DNA of 64,000 nucleotides from Russula earlei (taxonomy: Eukaryota > Basidiomycota > Agaricomycetes > Russulales > Russulaceae): the NCBI GenBank assembly GCA_025769875.1, contig JAGFNK010000054.1:62001-126000 (forward strand). Reading direction: 5' to 3'. The translations under genes were made by a program, and so were the position numbers. Under the pieces are notes generated by a model. It made no database searches and was not told the origin of the DNA. It saw nothing but the letters and a program-made list of their open reading frames with translations. Shown here piece by piece: positions 1-11,482 of the stretch (position 1 is its first letter; every line of letters starts with the position of its first letter).

Positions 1-277
1 CATTCTCTGCAATGTGTCGCCGTTCGAACCCGTGGGTGCCTCGTGCTTGGCCAACAACGCAGACACGACCCCCGCTTGGTGGTTTTATACACCTTGCCGG
101 GGCCGCTTCCTCTCATTTTCACCCCCGTTTTCTCTCCTTCACTCTCTTATTTCTAAGAAAAGCCCACGGCTGTGCCCTGGCCTTTCACTTCATCTGTCTT
201 CTGCGAATACCTTTATTCTCAATCTTGTCCTCTCATTCACACTCCAGAGTATCTCTTCTCTCCTCTCTTCTCTAGCT
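1..277 (+). promoter_or_regulatory. Upstream region and 5' leader of the GH16 gene
   Basis: A TATA-like TTTTATACA lies near position 84. It is followed by a long pyrimidine-rich stretch (about 105-275, many CTC/TCT runs) typical of fungal leaders before a start codon. The ATG at 278 opens a clear signal peptide. Open frames crossing this stretch show no protein-like content. The transcription start is inferred only. Confidence 0.4.
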
Positions 278-1992
278 ATGCGTCTCTCCCTCAACACAAT
301 TTTCCTCGCCCTCGCCCTCGCGCACCTCCTCGTTGCGCCTGCCAACGCCAACGTTTGGGGCCAGGTACCCAAGCGTCCCCTGCTCAAGCGTGCCACCGTC
401 GGGTTTCACAGGTCCGCTCTTCGACACAGCGCCGGTCTGGCGCGGGACCTGCGGGTCGCGTTCAGAGCCCTTGGCCGAAACCACTCCACGCGTGCGTCGT
501 TGGCGGGCAGGGACAACAACGACAGCAAGCCGTTCTGCGTGTCTAACCCGAGCGGCATTCAACAGCACCCGAACACGACGACGAACTCTCACTCCACATC
601 GCCGGGCTCGCCGACTGGGACCAAGCACGGGTCCCCGTCATCCACGTCCACGAGTGCGCCCTCGGCGAGCGGGACTTCGCAGTCCAATTTTAACCTCGTG
701 CAGTCCTATGTGCGTGATCCGCGCCACCGGACCGTGGACGCGAGCGCACGAGAAAAAAATTATTTTTGCTGACGGGCTGTTCCTCCTTTGTCTTTATTTG
801 ATTCCGCAGTCTGGAAACACGTTTTTCTCCGGATGGGATTTCTTCACCGGCGGCGATCCGACCAACGGCGTCGTGCAGTTTGTCGACCAGTCCACGGCGG
901 TGCGTAGCGGCTCACCTTTTTGTCTCTCAACGTCTGGTGATGGTCTCGTGACCCGTTTTTGGCCTCCTTTGTCCAATACAGCAATCGAACAACTTGATTT
1001 CGATCAACGATGCTGGAAACGCGATCATGCGCGTTGACACCACGCCGCAGGTCTCCGGGAACCGCGCCTCTGTGCGCATCCAGACACACTTCAGCTTCAC
1101 TGGCGGACTGGTCATCATGGACAGCGTTCACATGCCCACGGGCTGCGGTTCATGGCCGGCGTTCTGGACCAACGGCCCTAATTGGCCGAACACGGGCGAA
1201 ATCGACATCGTCGAGGGCGTGAACGACTACACGAACAACCAGGCCACGATACACACGAACGTCGGATGCCAACTGCCTTCGAGCAACGTCACCGCCTTGG
1301 GCATTTCGGGGGCCATCGTCGGCGGCACGAACTGCGCCGCACTGCAGACCGGCAACGAGGGGTGCGGTGTGCGGGCCAGCCAGACGAATTCCTTTGGAGC
1401 GGCGTTCAACAACAACGGAGGCGGTGTCTTCTCGAGTGCGTCGTCCCGATTTCTTTCCACGATCCCTGAACACGCTTCCGGCATGGAGCGCGAATGCTGA
1501 TCTCGGTTCTTTCTTTCTTTTTTTTCTTTTCTTTTGCAGTGCTTTGGGACCAGTCGGGCGTCGCCGTCTGGTTCTTTTCCAGGGGAAGCATCCCGTCTGA
1601 TATCACCGCAGGCGCACCGGTTCCTGATCATTGGGGCACGCCGAGTGCCTTCTGGCCGGCGACCACCTGCAATCCGTTCCAGTTCTTCCAGAACCACGGC
1701 GTCATCTTTGACACCACACTGTGCGGCGACTGGGCGGGCTCTGTCTGGACGGCGACGGGAATTCCTGGACAGGAGCAGAGCTGCGCGCAACGAACTGGGG
1801 TTGCCACGTGCGAGCAGTTCGTGCGCCAGAATGGCGCGGCCCTTGCCGAAGCATGTACGTCCCCCTTCCATTCCCTCTTCTAACTCCCCTTGGGGCTCCA
1901 TGTCCATTGTCCATCATTGGGCGCACGCTGACTCCCGCTTTTGTGCAGACTGGGAAGTCAAGAATGTACAGATCTATCAGACCAAGTCATAG
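278..1992 (+). CDS. Secreted GH16 endo-1,3(4)-beta-glucanase
   Basis: Predicted extracellular or wall-bound glycoside hydrolase family 16 enzyme that cleaves mixed or 1,3-beta-glucans. Exons: 278-709, 810-899, 982-1435, 1540-1854, 1949-1992, which sum to 444 residues with no frame error. The first ~24 residues are a signal peptide (MRLSLNTIFLALALAHLLV...). Residues ~25-140 form a basic and then Ser/Thr/Asn-rich linker unlike a catalytic domain. The catalytic domain starts near NFNLVQSYSGNTFFSGWDFF. It contains the GH16 signature GEIDIVEG, whose two Glu and central Asp are the nucleophile, helper and acid/base, followed by the usual NQATIHT and VAVWFFSRGSIP segments. All four introns have GT..AG ends. 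The 120-residue N-terminal extension is longer than usual for the family. The family assignment is firm; exact substrate preference cannot be read from the sequence. Confidence 0.93.
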
Positions 1993-2823
1993 AAGACCGT
2001 TCACCCCCTCTCTAACGCAGTCATCCACGGACCACTCACATCAGCTATCATCCACACGTCTCTAACGACAGCACAATCAAGCATTGCATTTATTTTAATG
2101 ATATAAGGATAAGGAATAGAACCCGGAGTCGTGTATCTTGTAATCGGTGGGGAATGCTCATACACGAGTCGAACCTCGCGCATACTGTTGAAGGGTGTGC
2201 ATCACGCATGTCACTTCGGTTTTATCGGAGTGGATGGCGGTTGTATCCGTATGTAGGAGCTGTATACAATACAATTTTAGATTCCCGTTCTGGAAAGGAC
2301 ATCTGTGCGTGCGTTGTGACGGTGTTTCAACTGTTCCCTTGCACCTGTTCATGTGAAGACCTACGGGTTCATCAATGCCTCCATGTTGGCAAAGGGTATG
2401 TGTGTCTGTGCCCTTTCCTCACTCCGTCACCGAGAAGGACGAGACAAACTTGTGCGTGTAAAATGCAATCGGACATGCATGCGATCGAACCACAAGGCAA
2501 AGACGCACCCATGCCGAACGTTCATGCGCATGCGCATACCTTCGTCGGCCTCTCCCACCCAATATCGACGGGACCTCCTCTACGAGACGAGGTCGCCGAC
2601 CACCGCTGCCCCCAAATCCTCCCACTCCCCAACCCCTCACTTCCGGCAGCTCAGCGCACCCTCGAGTCGAGCCTTCTTCAGTCCCCACCCACCACCGTAC
2701 CGTACCAAATCAAATCAAAAAAAAAAAAGAAAGAAAAAAACAGCGAGCGACCCCCGACGCGCAAAATCAAACGCGAGAGTCGGGGGATGACGACGACGTT
2801 CGACGACGACGACGCCGCGCCGC
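1993..2823. other. Intergenic, no gene seen
   Basis: Convergent 3' ends of the GH16 and bL33m genes. The stretch 1993-2150 is AT-rich and probably holds the GH16 3' UTR. An A-rich run lies near 2717-2740. Open frames here have no recognisable domains, and no tRNA-like fold was found. Confidence 0.5.
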
Positions 2824-3235
2824 TCACTTTTTCGTCTTTTTGCTCTCGACGAAAAGCACCCTCCGTTTCACTGTGTGTGTGTGTGTGTGTGTGGAAGATG
2901 GTCCCCGTTCGAGTTCGAGTTTGAGCGTGAACGGGCGCACACGAGCCAAAACCATGAGTAAAATGATAATCAGAGTCCCATAGGGACCGGGAACGTGCGA
3001 CGTGGGGGGGGGGGGGGGGGGGGGGAAGGGGTGGGCGGCGGGAAACGACGTTTACCTCTCGGATCGTACTTGACCGCGGCGAGCTTTGGACCCATCCGGG
3101 AACGCTGCGTCGTATAGAAGAAGCCTGTCTGTGCGGTCGAGATGAGGCGGACGATGAGGGTGCTGTGGGAATTCCATTTATGTTTTTGGTAGTGGCATGA
3201 AGGGGGACACACCGGGCTTTGGACTTGCCCGCCAT
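2824..3235 (-). CDS. Mitochondrial ribosomal protein bL33m
   Basis: Small protein of the mitochondrial large ribosomal subunit (bacterial L33 family; yeast Mrpl39 equivalent). Exons on the minus strand: 3235-3213, 3162-3056, 2870-2824, summing to 58 residues. It starts MAGKSKAR, then has the family core TLIVRLISTAQTGFFYTT, QRSRMGPKLAAVKYDP and ends VKRRVLFVESKKTKK. This length and the RxLxRLxSTAGTGFFY-like core are diagnostic. No targeting peptide precedes the core, as is common for fungal L33. Intron 2 (3055-2871) is unusual: it contains a 22-base G run on the plus strand (poly-C in the transcript), and its acceptor AG sits at the end of an 11-unit CA repeat. The last exon, only 47 nt, was found solely by frame and family fit. 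Confidence 0.9.
2872..2893. repeat. (TG)11 microsatellite at a splice acceptor
   Basis: Eleven TG units on the plus strand, read as CA repeats in the bL33m transcript. They end directly at the intron 2 acceptor CAG, occupying the place of the polypyrimidine tract. Confidence 0.9.
3004..3025. repeat. Poly-G run of 22
   Basis: Uninterrupted G homopolymer on the plus strand inside intron 2 of the bL33m gene. Its length may be misjudged by sequencing. Confidence 0.85.
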
Positions 3236-3768
3236 ACTGATGGTCGAGGTGACTCGCAGAGAGACAGAATTGTGGGCGCTCGTTTTGGGAAGGGCACAAA
3301 TCGGTCGCGTGATCATGCAGTGCTAGGAGACGCGTGATGATTTATTTAGGATAGTAATACAAGCATGCGAACGAAAAGCAAGGATCAAAGTAGATGGGCA
3401 TAGTGCGACAGTACGTTCCCCAGCCTTCCTCCTAGTCGCCCAGAGAGTTCAATAGATGATACTGGCAGTTAAAAACAGAAAGCGCAAATCCCAAGTACCG
3501 GTGTGAGCTGAAACGGAGACAGGTGATGAAACTGATGTACAGTACACGACGTTTAAGCGGGAATATGGTCAGGTCCAAAAGCTCGAGTATGTAGAGCACC
3601 ATTGGCAGAAACTCGTACAGAGGGTTTGACGCCAGACAAGAAATGCAGTGATTAGGGCACAAAAGTTCAAAGAAAAGGAGATAGGAAGGAACGGGTAAAA
3701 TGGAACAAATTACCAAAGACTTTAGGCTCGTGGGACTTTGGAAAGGGACTGGGGTCGACGAGACCCGA
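3236..3768. other. Upstream of bL33m and downstream of the PSP1 gene
   Basis: Both neighbours are on the minus strand, so this 530-bp gap should hold the bL33m promoter and the PSP1-gene 3' UTR. Open frames reaching into it are extensions of the PSP1 terminal exon in other frames. No further gene is supported. Confidence 0.45.
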
Positions 3769-6020
3769 TCACTGCTCAAGGCCAGCCGGACCTTGGAGGG
3801 ATGCCATCCAGATCCTTGTTTTGTATAATCTACGTGGCAGATGAGCGACCGACCTGAGTGGATATACAGAGAATGCGCACCGGAATAGTTCCCGTACCAA
3901 CTCTCGGAAATCGATGCGTTTTTCAGCAACGAAGTAAAAGGTGAGTTTGCGTCGATCCCTAAAGAAAACGATGGGTAACACAGACGCTCACAGAAAAACG
4001 AATCTCACCATTGATACTCGGCGTCTACGACGTCCATCGGCAACTTCTTCTGCCGGACTTTATTTTGGCACAGCTGCAGAGCTTTGACCTCATCTTGCAT
4101 CTTCGCCACCAAGAGTCTTCGAGGTGTCAGCTGCGAGAACCTATGGAAAACGCGATGTGCGGGAACGTACTGAGCGTCTTGTGTACCTGCTTTCCCGTAA
4201 ATCATCTTTGGGTTGATTTCTTTCTTTGACCCAGCACCACCAGCACTAAGTGAGGACTGCTCCCCAGGGCTCGTGGGCATCTCTGCGTATCCTACATGTG
4301 ATGACTGCTGTTGCTGCTGTTGCTTTTGAAATGCTTCGACCTCTGCGAGTGTGATGGAATCGTTCACGACCTTGCCCAAGTCTTTTCCACGGTCGGCCTC
4401 CACGATCACAAGATCACCAACGCGAATGTCGAGGGTGAGGTCAGTGGCGTAGAACAAGTCCGTTCGACCCGCTTTGAACTCGACGATATATAGCGGGCAA
4501 GACGCGGGCACAGCATGGAGGGGTACACCCTTGCCTAGGTCGTTGATCGATTGACGGGGTTGTGGCAGGTGAGAGTGTGCATCTGACGCCCGGCGCTGTA
4601 CCGGCGTTGAGAGAAGGCCATGAGTTTCGTGGTGTTGTTGCGATGGGGCAGCGCGTGGAGATATGGGCGACCGTGCAGCAAACCCGGCATCATTGAGCAC
4701 CGGCTGGGGGATATACTTGATTCCTTGTCCTGGAATGAAGCGGGCTGTAAGGACATGCTGACTTTGGGGTGCTTGTTCCTGGAAGTCAGGGTGACCGAGG
4801 GACGAAGACCCACCGGACGAAAGTCCGGTATCGTTGGCCTCCCCGAGCGTCTGACGGCCACTAGGAATCGTTAGATTGAGGTTTTGATATGGTGAGAAGC
4901 GTTCAGGCGAACGACTGAGAGGGGCGTAAATGGGAAGCGATGAGGGCTGGCTGGGTGGCAAGCCAGATGACGATGAGACTGGGCCAGGGCCATCTTTTCC
5001 GAGACTGAGCATACTGAGGTCATCCGCGAGGTCCTCGTCGCTGAGTAGCAGCCCACCACGACCGAGACCAAGAGTCGACTGGCCGAAGAATTGGCCGGAC
5101 GTACGGGGGTTAGGTTCGTCATCCGCGCTGACGCCGGGAGCACTGAAGCCAATAATACCACGCCGCGGTTGGACAACGCTTACGCTGTGACGTCTACTTG
5201 TGGTACCACTTCCTCCACCATTAGTGTTGTCGTGCATGCCAGTACCGGACCACAATTCGCGGAACGAGCCATCATCGAGTAAGATTTCGTTTACGTTACG
5301 CACAAAGGGGCTCATGTTGGAGATATCAGCTGGATGGCTACTGTAAGAGAAGATCGAAAACAGATTAAGGGCGAGAAAACGGTCATCGAATGAGATCAAG
5401 GCAAGATACCAACAATAACCGTACCGGTTAGTCGCGAAAGGCTTGGTCTCTGCAATGCGTCCGGGAATACTGAGTGGGTTGGACCCAAAACCTGAATCAT
5501 TCCAGCCAGCAAGGCCAGGCTGACCATAGGTGCTTCCGACCGGACCGGGGCGCGTCGCTAGAGATTGTGACCGGCTCCGAGTAAGTTCGGCGCCGTAGGA
5601 GCGCCCGCGAGACGGCACGGTGTGAATAAAGCGATCATCATACGCATCGGACGTGGCTTCCGACTCGTCATCCTCGAATGTCGATGCGAAAGCCCGGGCT
5701 TCGCGCATGGCAGAGAGACTGTTCTGGAGGGAAGGGGCGGTAGTTGAGAAGGAGGAACTGCGACCTGGAAACGAGCCGGGATTGAAGCTGGGAGGGGGAC
5801 GTTGGGCCCAGGGAGGGTTGGCGCGGCCGACGCTGGGCGAGACAGCCTGATGGGATGAGAGGAAATTCTGACTGGACGTACGCGGTGGCTGACTTGCAGC
5901 GCGCTCTCGAAGGGATGCCGGGCCAGCAGAGTCGAGTCCTTGCGCGGAAGCGAATCGATTCCTGCGATCCGCATCATCCTCTGGCTGCGAATATGGGAAG
6001 CTAACAGGATGGGCCATCAT
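3769..6020 (-). CDS. PSP1 C-terminal domain protein
   Basis: Cytoplasmic protein of the PSP1 family (yeast Psp1-like; molecular role poorly known). Minus-strand exons: 6020-5410, 5340-4009, 3958-3881, 3829-3769, giving 693 residues with exact codon arithmetic. Residues 1 to ~480 are Ser/Pro/Gly-rich and look disordered. The conserved PSP1 domain follows: YIVEFKAGRTDLFYATDLTL, VGDLVIVEADRGKDLGKV, then a poly-Gln insertion (QKQQQQQQ), PKMIYGKA, LLVAKMQDEVKALQLCQ and the terminal DRRKLTFYFVAEKRIDFREL and YKTRIWMASL segments. The 69-nt intron at 5409-5341 is a multiple of three, so the frame stays open through it; it is called by its GT..AG ends and its poor protein content. The start is uncertain: MMAHPVSFPY at 6020 is chosen, but an in-frame ATG at 6077 exists. 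Confidence 0.88.
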
Positions 6021-6932
6021 GACACAAGGTGGGCAGAACGAGGGTTGGCGAAGTGAGGTGATCAAATGACAGCACAATGGAAAGGCTCTGGACGTAAAAC
6101 GTTACGAAATTCTCGGGGGATAGTCAAGTACAATCTGAAGAATGTGTGAGGTAGCAAGGAGGACGAGAGTGTGATGATACATGCATATATAAAATCTGAT
6201 TCGCTCTTCTGACCTAGATGTTTGCTTGTTGATGGGTATGACTGAGGGTTAGAGAAAGAGCAAGACAAACCAATTGGATCTAGGCAGGAAAGAATAAGAA
6301 AGAATCTAGAGAGGCCGAGTGGACTGGGAGTCTATGAGGAAGAGGAAGAGAGACATTCCCCGGGACTCAATAGTGACAGTGACTGGAGTGGGAGTCGTCG
6401 CCGTCCTCGTGACCCGTCTTTTTTCCCTCTCCTTTCCCCCTTTCCGCATCTCGGCCCTGATCACCTGTCCTCCCTCAGCTCAGATAACCCCATAACCTGC
6501 AACCGCAACCGGTCGGTCGTGGAAAGCGCCAATGACGTCCATTGACCACCCTTAGACCCCCATTCAACACTGGTCACGGGGATCCCTCCAATTCTCACGG
6601 CACCCAAATCAGTCGTCGGCATATAAACTTCGATCACTAACTTATTCTAGGCATCCACCCCAATCGCCTCGTGAGGCGGCCAGACCGCGAGTGATTAACT
6701 GAGGCAGACCCCCGTCAGGTCGTTTATCCCCGTAGCCATCGGATCTCAACGTTGTTGCCAGGTTTTGAATTTTCGCGTTGGATAGATCATGTGACTTTTG
6801 ACAGAAAGGGAATTTTGTTGGTAAACCAAGCAGTGCTTCAATCATGCATAAAATGAAGAAGTTTTCTTATATAAATGAAAACATAATAAAATAAAATAGG
6901 AAAATAAATGACATACAACTAAGAAAGGCTAA
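6021..6932. other. Promoter side of the PSP1 gene, then the edge of the transposon nest
   Basis: The stretch 6021-6400 should be the 5' leader and promoter of the PSP1-domain gene (C/T-rich on the minus strand). From about 6840 the base composition turns sharply AT-rich, marking the start of repeat DNA. No open frame here resembles a protein. Confidence 0.45.
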
Positions 6933-7286
6933 GGCCCTATTTGGCAATGATACTTTTACAAAATTTGAAACTTTTGCAAACTTTCTAAAATTTGGGGGTT
7001 TCTGGAGTCACTTGTGTGACAGGAGTACTCATTGTGACATCACATGATATCATAATATCAGAAGTTTTTTTGGGGGGTTGCTTGGCACTTTGCCAGACAG
7101 TCACACAGTGAAACAGATAGAGGCATGTGATGAGGCACATGTTGCAAAGCACCCCCTGTTTTCTGACCAACTGGCCATACTAATCCCATGTCTGATCAAC
7201 AGAGCCAAGAGGAAAACCAGCTAGAACAGCAGCAATCCAACATGCAGGCAGTAGTGCCACCTCATATTTGGGCCATTTGTTCAGGC
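6933..7286 (+). mobile_element. Left end of a PIF/Harbinger element, truncated
   Basis: The terminus GGCCCTATTTGGC follows a TAA trinucleotide (6930-6932). The same GGCCC start and TAA target occur at the two better-preserved Harbinger copies at 8431 and 12903. An open start at 7189 (MSDQQSQEENQ) lies where the DNA-binding gene of such elements begins. The element is cut off at 7287 by the copia LTR, and no matching right end was found in the window. Confidence 0.6.
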
Positions 7287-7823
7287 TGTTGGTGTCCTTG
7301 CTCACCTTACCTATGCAAGAGTGATCAAACACATCACTCCTCACTATGACTGTTGAAAATGTGCAGTATGTGTGATTAGATAGCAGCAGATGATAAGATT
7401 GCAGGCTGATCTATCAGGCAATAGTTCAGTTTGGTTGATACAAAACTGATATTAATATGTACCTATCAGACAATAGCTACAATGTGTTATCAGTACAGAG
7501 TGATAAGATATCATATAGTAAGTACCCACTTCAGTTTGGTTGATACAAAACTGAAGTGATCTATGTACTTTGTGGCATTCTTAAATACCTGAGACTGCCA
7601 CCAAGTGGAGTACAGCTAACTACCATTATGGATCACTAAGTATGTCTGAGGATCAGTGGTAACTAGCTACCAATTGTTCTAAATCATCTTATCAGTGTTT
7701 CTAATGTGTGCTGCAGCATATGAGCTGAAGCTGGTAATGCCCAGTCTGGGTGATCCAATGCATCAATGCATCAGAGTTGATTGTATCACAACACACCTGG
7801 GCCTCAGGCCAGTGCTGATCTCA
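7287..7823 (-). repeat. 3' LTR of a Ty1/copia retrotransposon
   Basis: On the minus strand it runs from TGAGATCAGC to CACCAACA (TG..CA ends, 537 bp). It is preceded by a purine-rich CACAGGGGAATAT that fits a polypurine tract, and the end of a copia polyprotein lies just upstream. A TATTTAA motif occurs within it on the minus strand. Exact ends are inferred from the TG/CA rule because no second LTR is present for comparison. Confidence 0.65.
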
Positions 7824-7944
7824 ATATTCCCCTGTGATTAGGACAGTTGGTAGATCAGATCAAAGGAGACCTAAACCATTGACAAAGGTCCAAAGCAATG
7901 TGTGAGCAAGTGGCTTGGTGAGACCATCAGCAAGCATCTCTCCT
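7824..7944 (-). pseudogene. Ty1/copia polyprotein, extreme C-terminus
   Basis: Minus-strand translation reads EMLADGLTKPLAHTLLWTF and then VNGLGLL and a stop. This is the hallmark end of copia RNase H (…MLADGLTKPL…). It continues the fragment at 12693-12902; the two pieces are separated by the foldback element, whose CCT target duplication flanks it on both sides. Removing the insert and one CCT restores a continuous frame. Confidence 0.8.
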
Positions 7945-8669
7945 CACTGGTTGGGAAATCAACTTATGTGAATGACAAAACTGTAACATTTTGAAAAACA
8001 AAATTTATTATTTTCATACAAATTTGTAGCAAACAATTTGTGAAAATTAATTTTATATTTTGTTATAATAAATTCCTGTTACAAAATGATGAAATAAGTA
8101 AATAGTATTGACAAGATTTTAGGACATACATTGTATTAAAAAAACTTTAACTTATTTTAAAATTTTGGGTGAAACATAATTGTGAAAAAAACAAAACTGC
8201 AAAATTTGGGTTTATAAAAAAGGTGGAATAAAAATTGTGAAATTTTTGAAAAAGTTTTGTGACTTGAATAAAGATGTTAGGGAGATAAAGTTTTGTTATA
8301 ATCATTGATGAGAACAAAATCTAGCCCTATAGAAAACATAATGTTATCATTTTTAATGAAGAAAATTTTTGAATACATTCATAATTTTGTTAAAGGAAAA
8401 ATTTTGACAAAACAGAATATGAAATCCTAAGGCCCATACAGCAACTGAGATTTCTTGAAACTTGAACTTGGAACTTGAATTTCGGGATTAGCCAGGTGTG
8501 ACAGGTGTGACAGGTGTGATGACAGTGACATGTCATATGATTAACTAATATCAGTTGTCTTTGTCTGTTAACTGTAATTCACATATTTGCATATGTGATG
8601 TTGTGTAATGACTTGGGCTCAGGAACAATTGGCACGTCAATCTTTCTACCCCCACCTCCACCACCCCAT

Positions 8670-9933
8670 ATGATGCAGACCCGCTCATCAATAAGTCCAG
8701 ATTCCATGGAAGGAAGTCTAATCTCAGAAAGTAACAAGGCTATATGGACAACTGAAGAGGAAGCTGCATTTCTACTGTTCCTTGTCGAGTGGAAACAAGA
8801 AGGAAACATGACCTCCAACACCATGTTCAAGGACCTTACCTTCAACCAAGCAGCCAATTCTATTAAGCCCATGCATGAGAAGGGTCCTATCAAGACTGGA
8901 CCTATGTGCAAATCAAAATGGCAAAGGGTACGAAATTTTTTTGCTTTGCCATATCATGCAGCTAACATCGTCTACTACTAGATGAAGAAGGAGCACTTGG
9001 TAATTGTTGCTCTCAGGAATGAGTCCGGGGTTGGGCACCTATGGACCAATGAGAATGGAATTGTTGTTCCACCTGAAATGGAATCAGTGTGGAGTGATCT
9101 AGTCAAGGTGCGTACATAACATCTAATTTGTCAATGCCATCTGATCATTAGTAGAAAAATCAAGAATACAAGAAGTACAGGGATAAAGGCTGGCCTGCAT
9201 TGCAGCATCATGAAATCTCTGATGCCATCAAGTGCAAGAGGCCAACATTCATATCAGGGCACGCAGTTGACAGCCCATTTTACTCCCCCTCAGTCACCTG
9301 CGTCGCTGTCCCCCAATCCCAATTTGTTTGAACGTCAAAGTGGGGACTCCTTGTCATCTCTGGCGCCAGATCACTCTTCCTCCTCATCCAGTGTCCTTCA
9401 TTCCAAACGCAAAGTATCTCAGGTCAAGGATGTTGCCTCCAAAACATCTTCCTCATTTACCAAAAAACTCAAGTCTGATTACATGGCAGTTGCTGTCCAC
9501 AGCATGCAGTCAACCATGGAGAGGTTTGCCAATAACTTCAACTCAACCATGCATGCATTCATTGCTTCATCCCCACCCCCAATGTTGCTGGCACTCCCCC
9601 CACTCCCAATGCTGCTGGCACTCCCCTCAAACCCAGCCCCAGCCCCACCTCCGGCCATGCATATGCCGCCTTCAAATGACATCATAACTATCTCGGCACT
9701 TCCCGAGACCACCCATCAGGTCACTGGCAATTCAACATCTTACCAAGGATATTGAACTGAATGGTGAATGGCTCTCCATGGATGATGTTGTCCCTGTGAT
9801 CAATATCTTGGGATCTTGTGACATTGTGCGCATAGACAGTTATATTGTGCTTATGACTAATTGGTCAGTGTTGTCACGCGAGATTGCACGCAACTACATC
9901 AAGGATCTATTGGAGAAGGCCAGGACATCCTGA
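8670..9933 (+). pseudogene. Harbinger SANT/Myb-like DNA-binding protein, damaged
   Basis: Starts MMQTRSSISPDS. The SANT/Myb-like region is IWTTEEEAAFLLFLVEWKQE ... NTMFKDLTFNQAANSI ... KTGPMCKSKWQR, then an intron near 8927-8980 and LKKEHLVIVALRNESG. A Ser/Pro-rich linker follows at 9210-9755. The last block (VPVINILGSCDIVRIDSY, ending EKARTS at 9933) is in a different frame. The frame breaks near 9115-9200 and 9740 suggest decay, although undetected introns are possible. In PIF/Harbinger elements this second protein assists the transposase in nuclear entry and end binding. Confidence 0.7.
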
Positions 9934-10042
9934 ATGTAGTTGTACTTCTACAGTAGTCACCCATCACATGCATGTATCGTAATTTGTTGAATGCCATGAA
10001 GTGTTCTTTCATTTTCTTGAAACATGTGGACATGTGTCTGAA

Positions 10043-11482
10043 CTAAATACCTGCTGCGCAATCCTCAAGTATTTTCTGATACTGCTCCCACATCTCACCT
10101 GCAATCCTGTCTCGCCTAATATTTGCTTGCTCCCTCTCATAGCGTGTCACTACCCCTCTTCCCAGTTCACCAGCCGCTTCACGATGACCCATCTGAGGGT
10201 CTACCCTGTCATCAAATACATCGATCTCACTGTGATCATAATGGCGAATAAAATTGTGAAGGGCTGCAAGTGTCGATGGGATGTGTGCTTGAATGTCCAT
10301 GTTATACTCAGGGGGTTACCGAAGGATTTTGAAACACCACTTGAGAATCCCAAACATACACTCTATGACATTGTGAGCTTGAGCATGGCGCAGATTGAAT
10401 AATTCCTGGGGTGTGCGTGGCCTAGGACAAGTGTAAAAATTAGTGAGAAGATGGGAAAGAAAGAGAGAACACACCATATGCCAGCATGACCCCACTCAGA
10501 TAGATGATATTGTACACCTCAATAAGGAACAAGCAGTGTGTTTGATGAGGCAAAGCCTGCATCAGCGAGATAGTATTTCCCTCTTGGGATGGGGAAATCG
10601 GAATGATGGGCATCATGGAAAAGAGTTGAGTCGGCGGTGGAGCCCTCCCAACCAGTCAAAAGATATGTGAAGCGGAGGTCAAATGAACAAGCAGCAAGGC
10701 AGTTCTGTGAGAGAACACCATTGCGGTCTCTTGTTGCATCGCGCTCTGCAGCAGTGGAGTAACAACCGATGTGGGTGTCATTGATAGCACCCAGGGCATC
10801 CTTGAAAAAGGGAAAAAATTTGGGATTCCCTTAGATAAAGGAGTGAGGAGGGGAATTGGCATCAGGAAGCTGTACAAAGGTGGTGTAGAAAGGGGGGGTT
10901 GCGAGAACTCTGAGTATCTTTTTAAAATATCTGGATATCCATCAGAAGATATATAGAAGGAAACCATAGGATACATACTTTGAGACCATGCTTGGTGACC
11001 ACTGAAAATGCTCTCCAATATTTGTTGTTGACAGCCTGGTGGAAGTGGCATAGAGAAATATGGCAACCTGTTCTTCAATTCAGGACATGCTGAGATGACA
11101 CAACACCAAAGTTGTGGAGAGTCTGCTGGAGCTTGTGAAACACATGTTTATGGACCCCAAGTTCATTCCGGATGCGTTCTGGGTGGCTGGTGAGTAGTTC
11201 ATGGACCCAGGCAAGACCAGTGAGGGTGGAGGTGTGATATGGAATAGGAGGAGAACAGGGTTTGAGTATTGACAGTATGGCCTGGAAGCCATAAAGGGCA
11301 TAACCTGTAAAATATAAAATCATTAGAAGTTGTTGGCATTGCCGTTGTACCTGCAGATACAGTCTCTCCTGATCAAGGTAATCAGCCATAGCATTGACCA
11401 GGGGATGGACAGTGACAACTTGAAATTGGGGGGTAAAAAATTGGCCATGACTTGGAGGGGCATAAAAAGTTTTTGGGCGCAT
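10043..11482 (-). pseudogene. Harbinger DDE transposase (DDE_Tnp_4), inactivated
   Basis: Starts MRPKTFYAPPSHGQF; the N-terminal helix region includes LAWVHELLTSHPERIRNEL. Catalytic-core blocks recognisable on the minus strand: FYTTFVQLPDANSPPH, DALGAINDTHIGC, LLTGWEGSTADSTLF, KYYLADAGFASS (second Asp) and HNVIECMFGILKW (catalytic Glu), ending EDCAAGI. The family normally has Asp in the A-I-D-G-T-H block; here it is Asn. In-frame stops lie at 10831-10833 (TAA) and just after CFKILR near 10318, and one intron or frameshift occurs near 10935-10980. It is therefore almost certainly non-functional. Confidence 0.78.

Noticed and set aside
333..1037. Overlapping open frames in the GH16 exons on both strands
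   Set aside because: They are shadows of the real exons; only the chosen frames carry GH16 motifs and join with exact codon arithmetic.
2140..2240. Possible tRNA T-arm (GGTTCGACTC on the minus strand)
   Set aside because: No matching acceptor stem, D-arm or anticodon arm at the right spacing. A tRNAscan run would settle it.
2154..2924. 256-codon open frame on the plus strand
   Set aside because: No domain, mixed low-complexity content, and it overlaps the bL33m last exon on the other strand.
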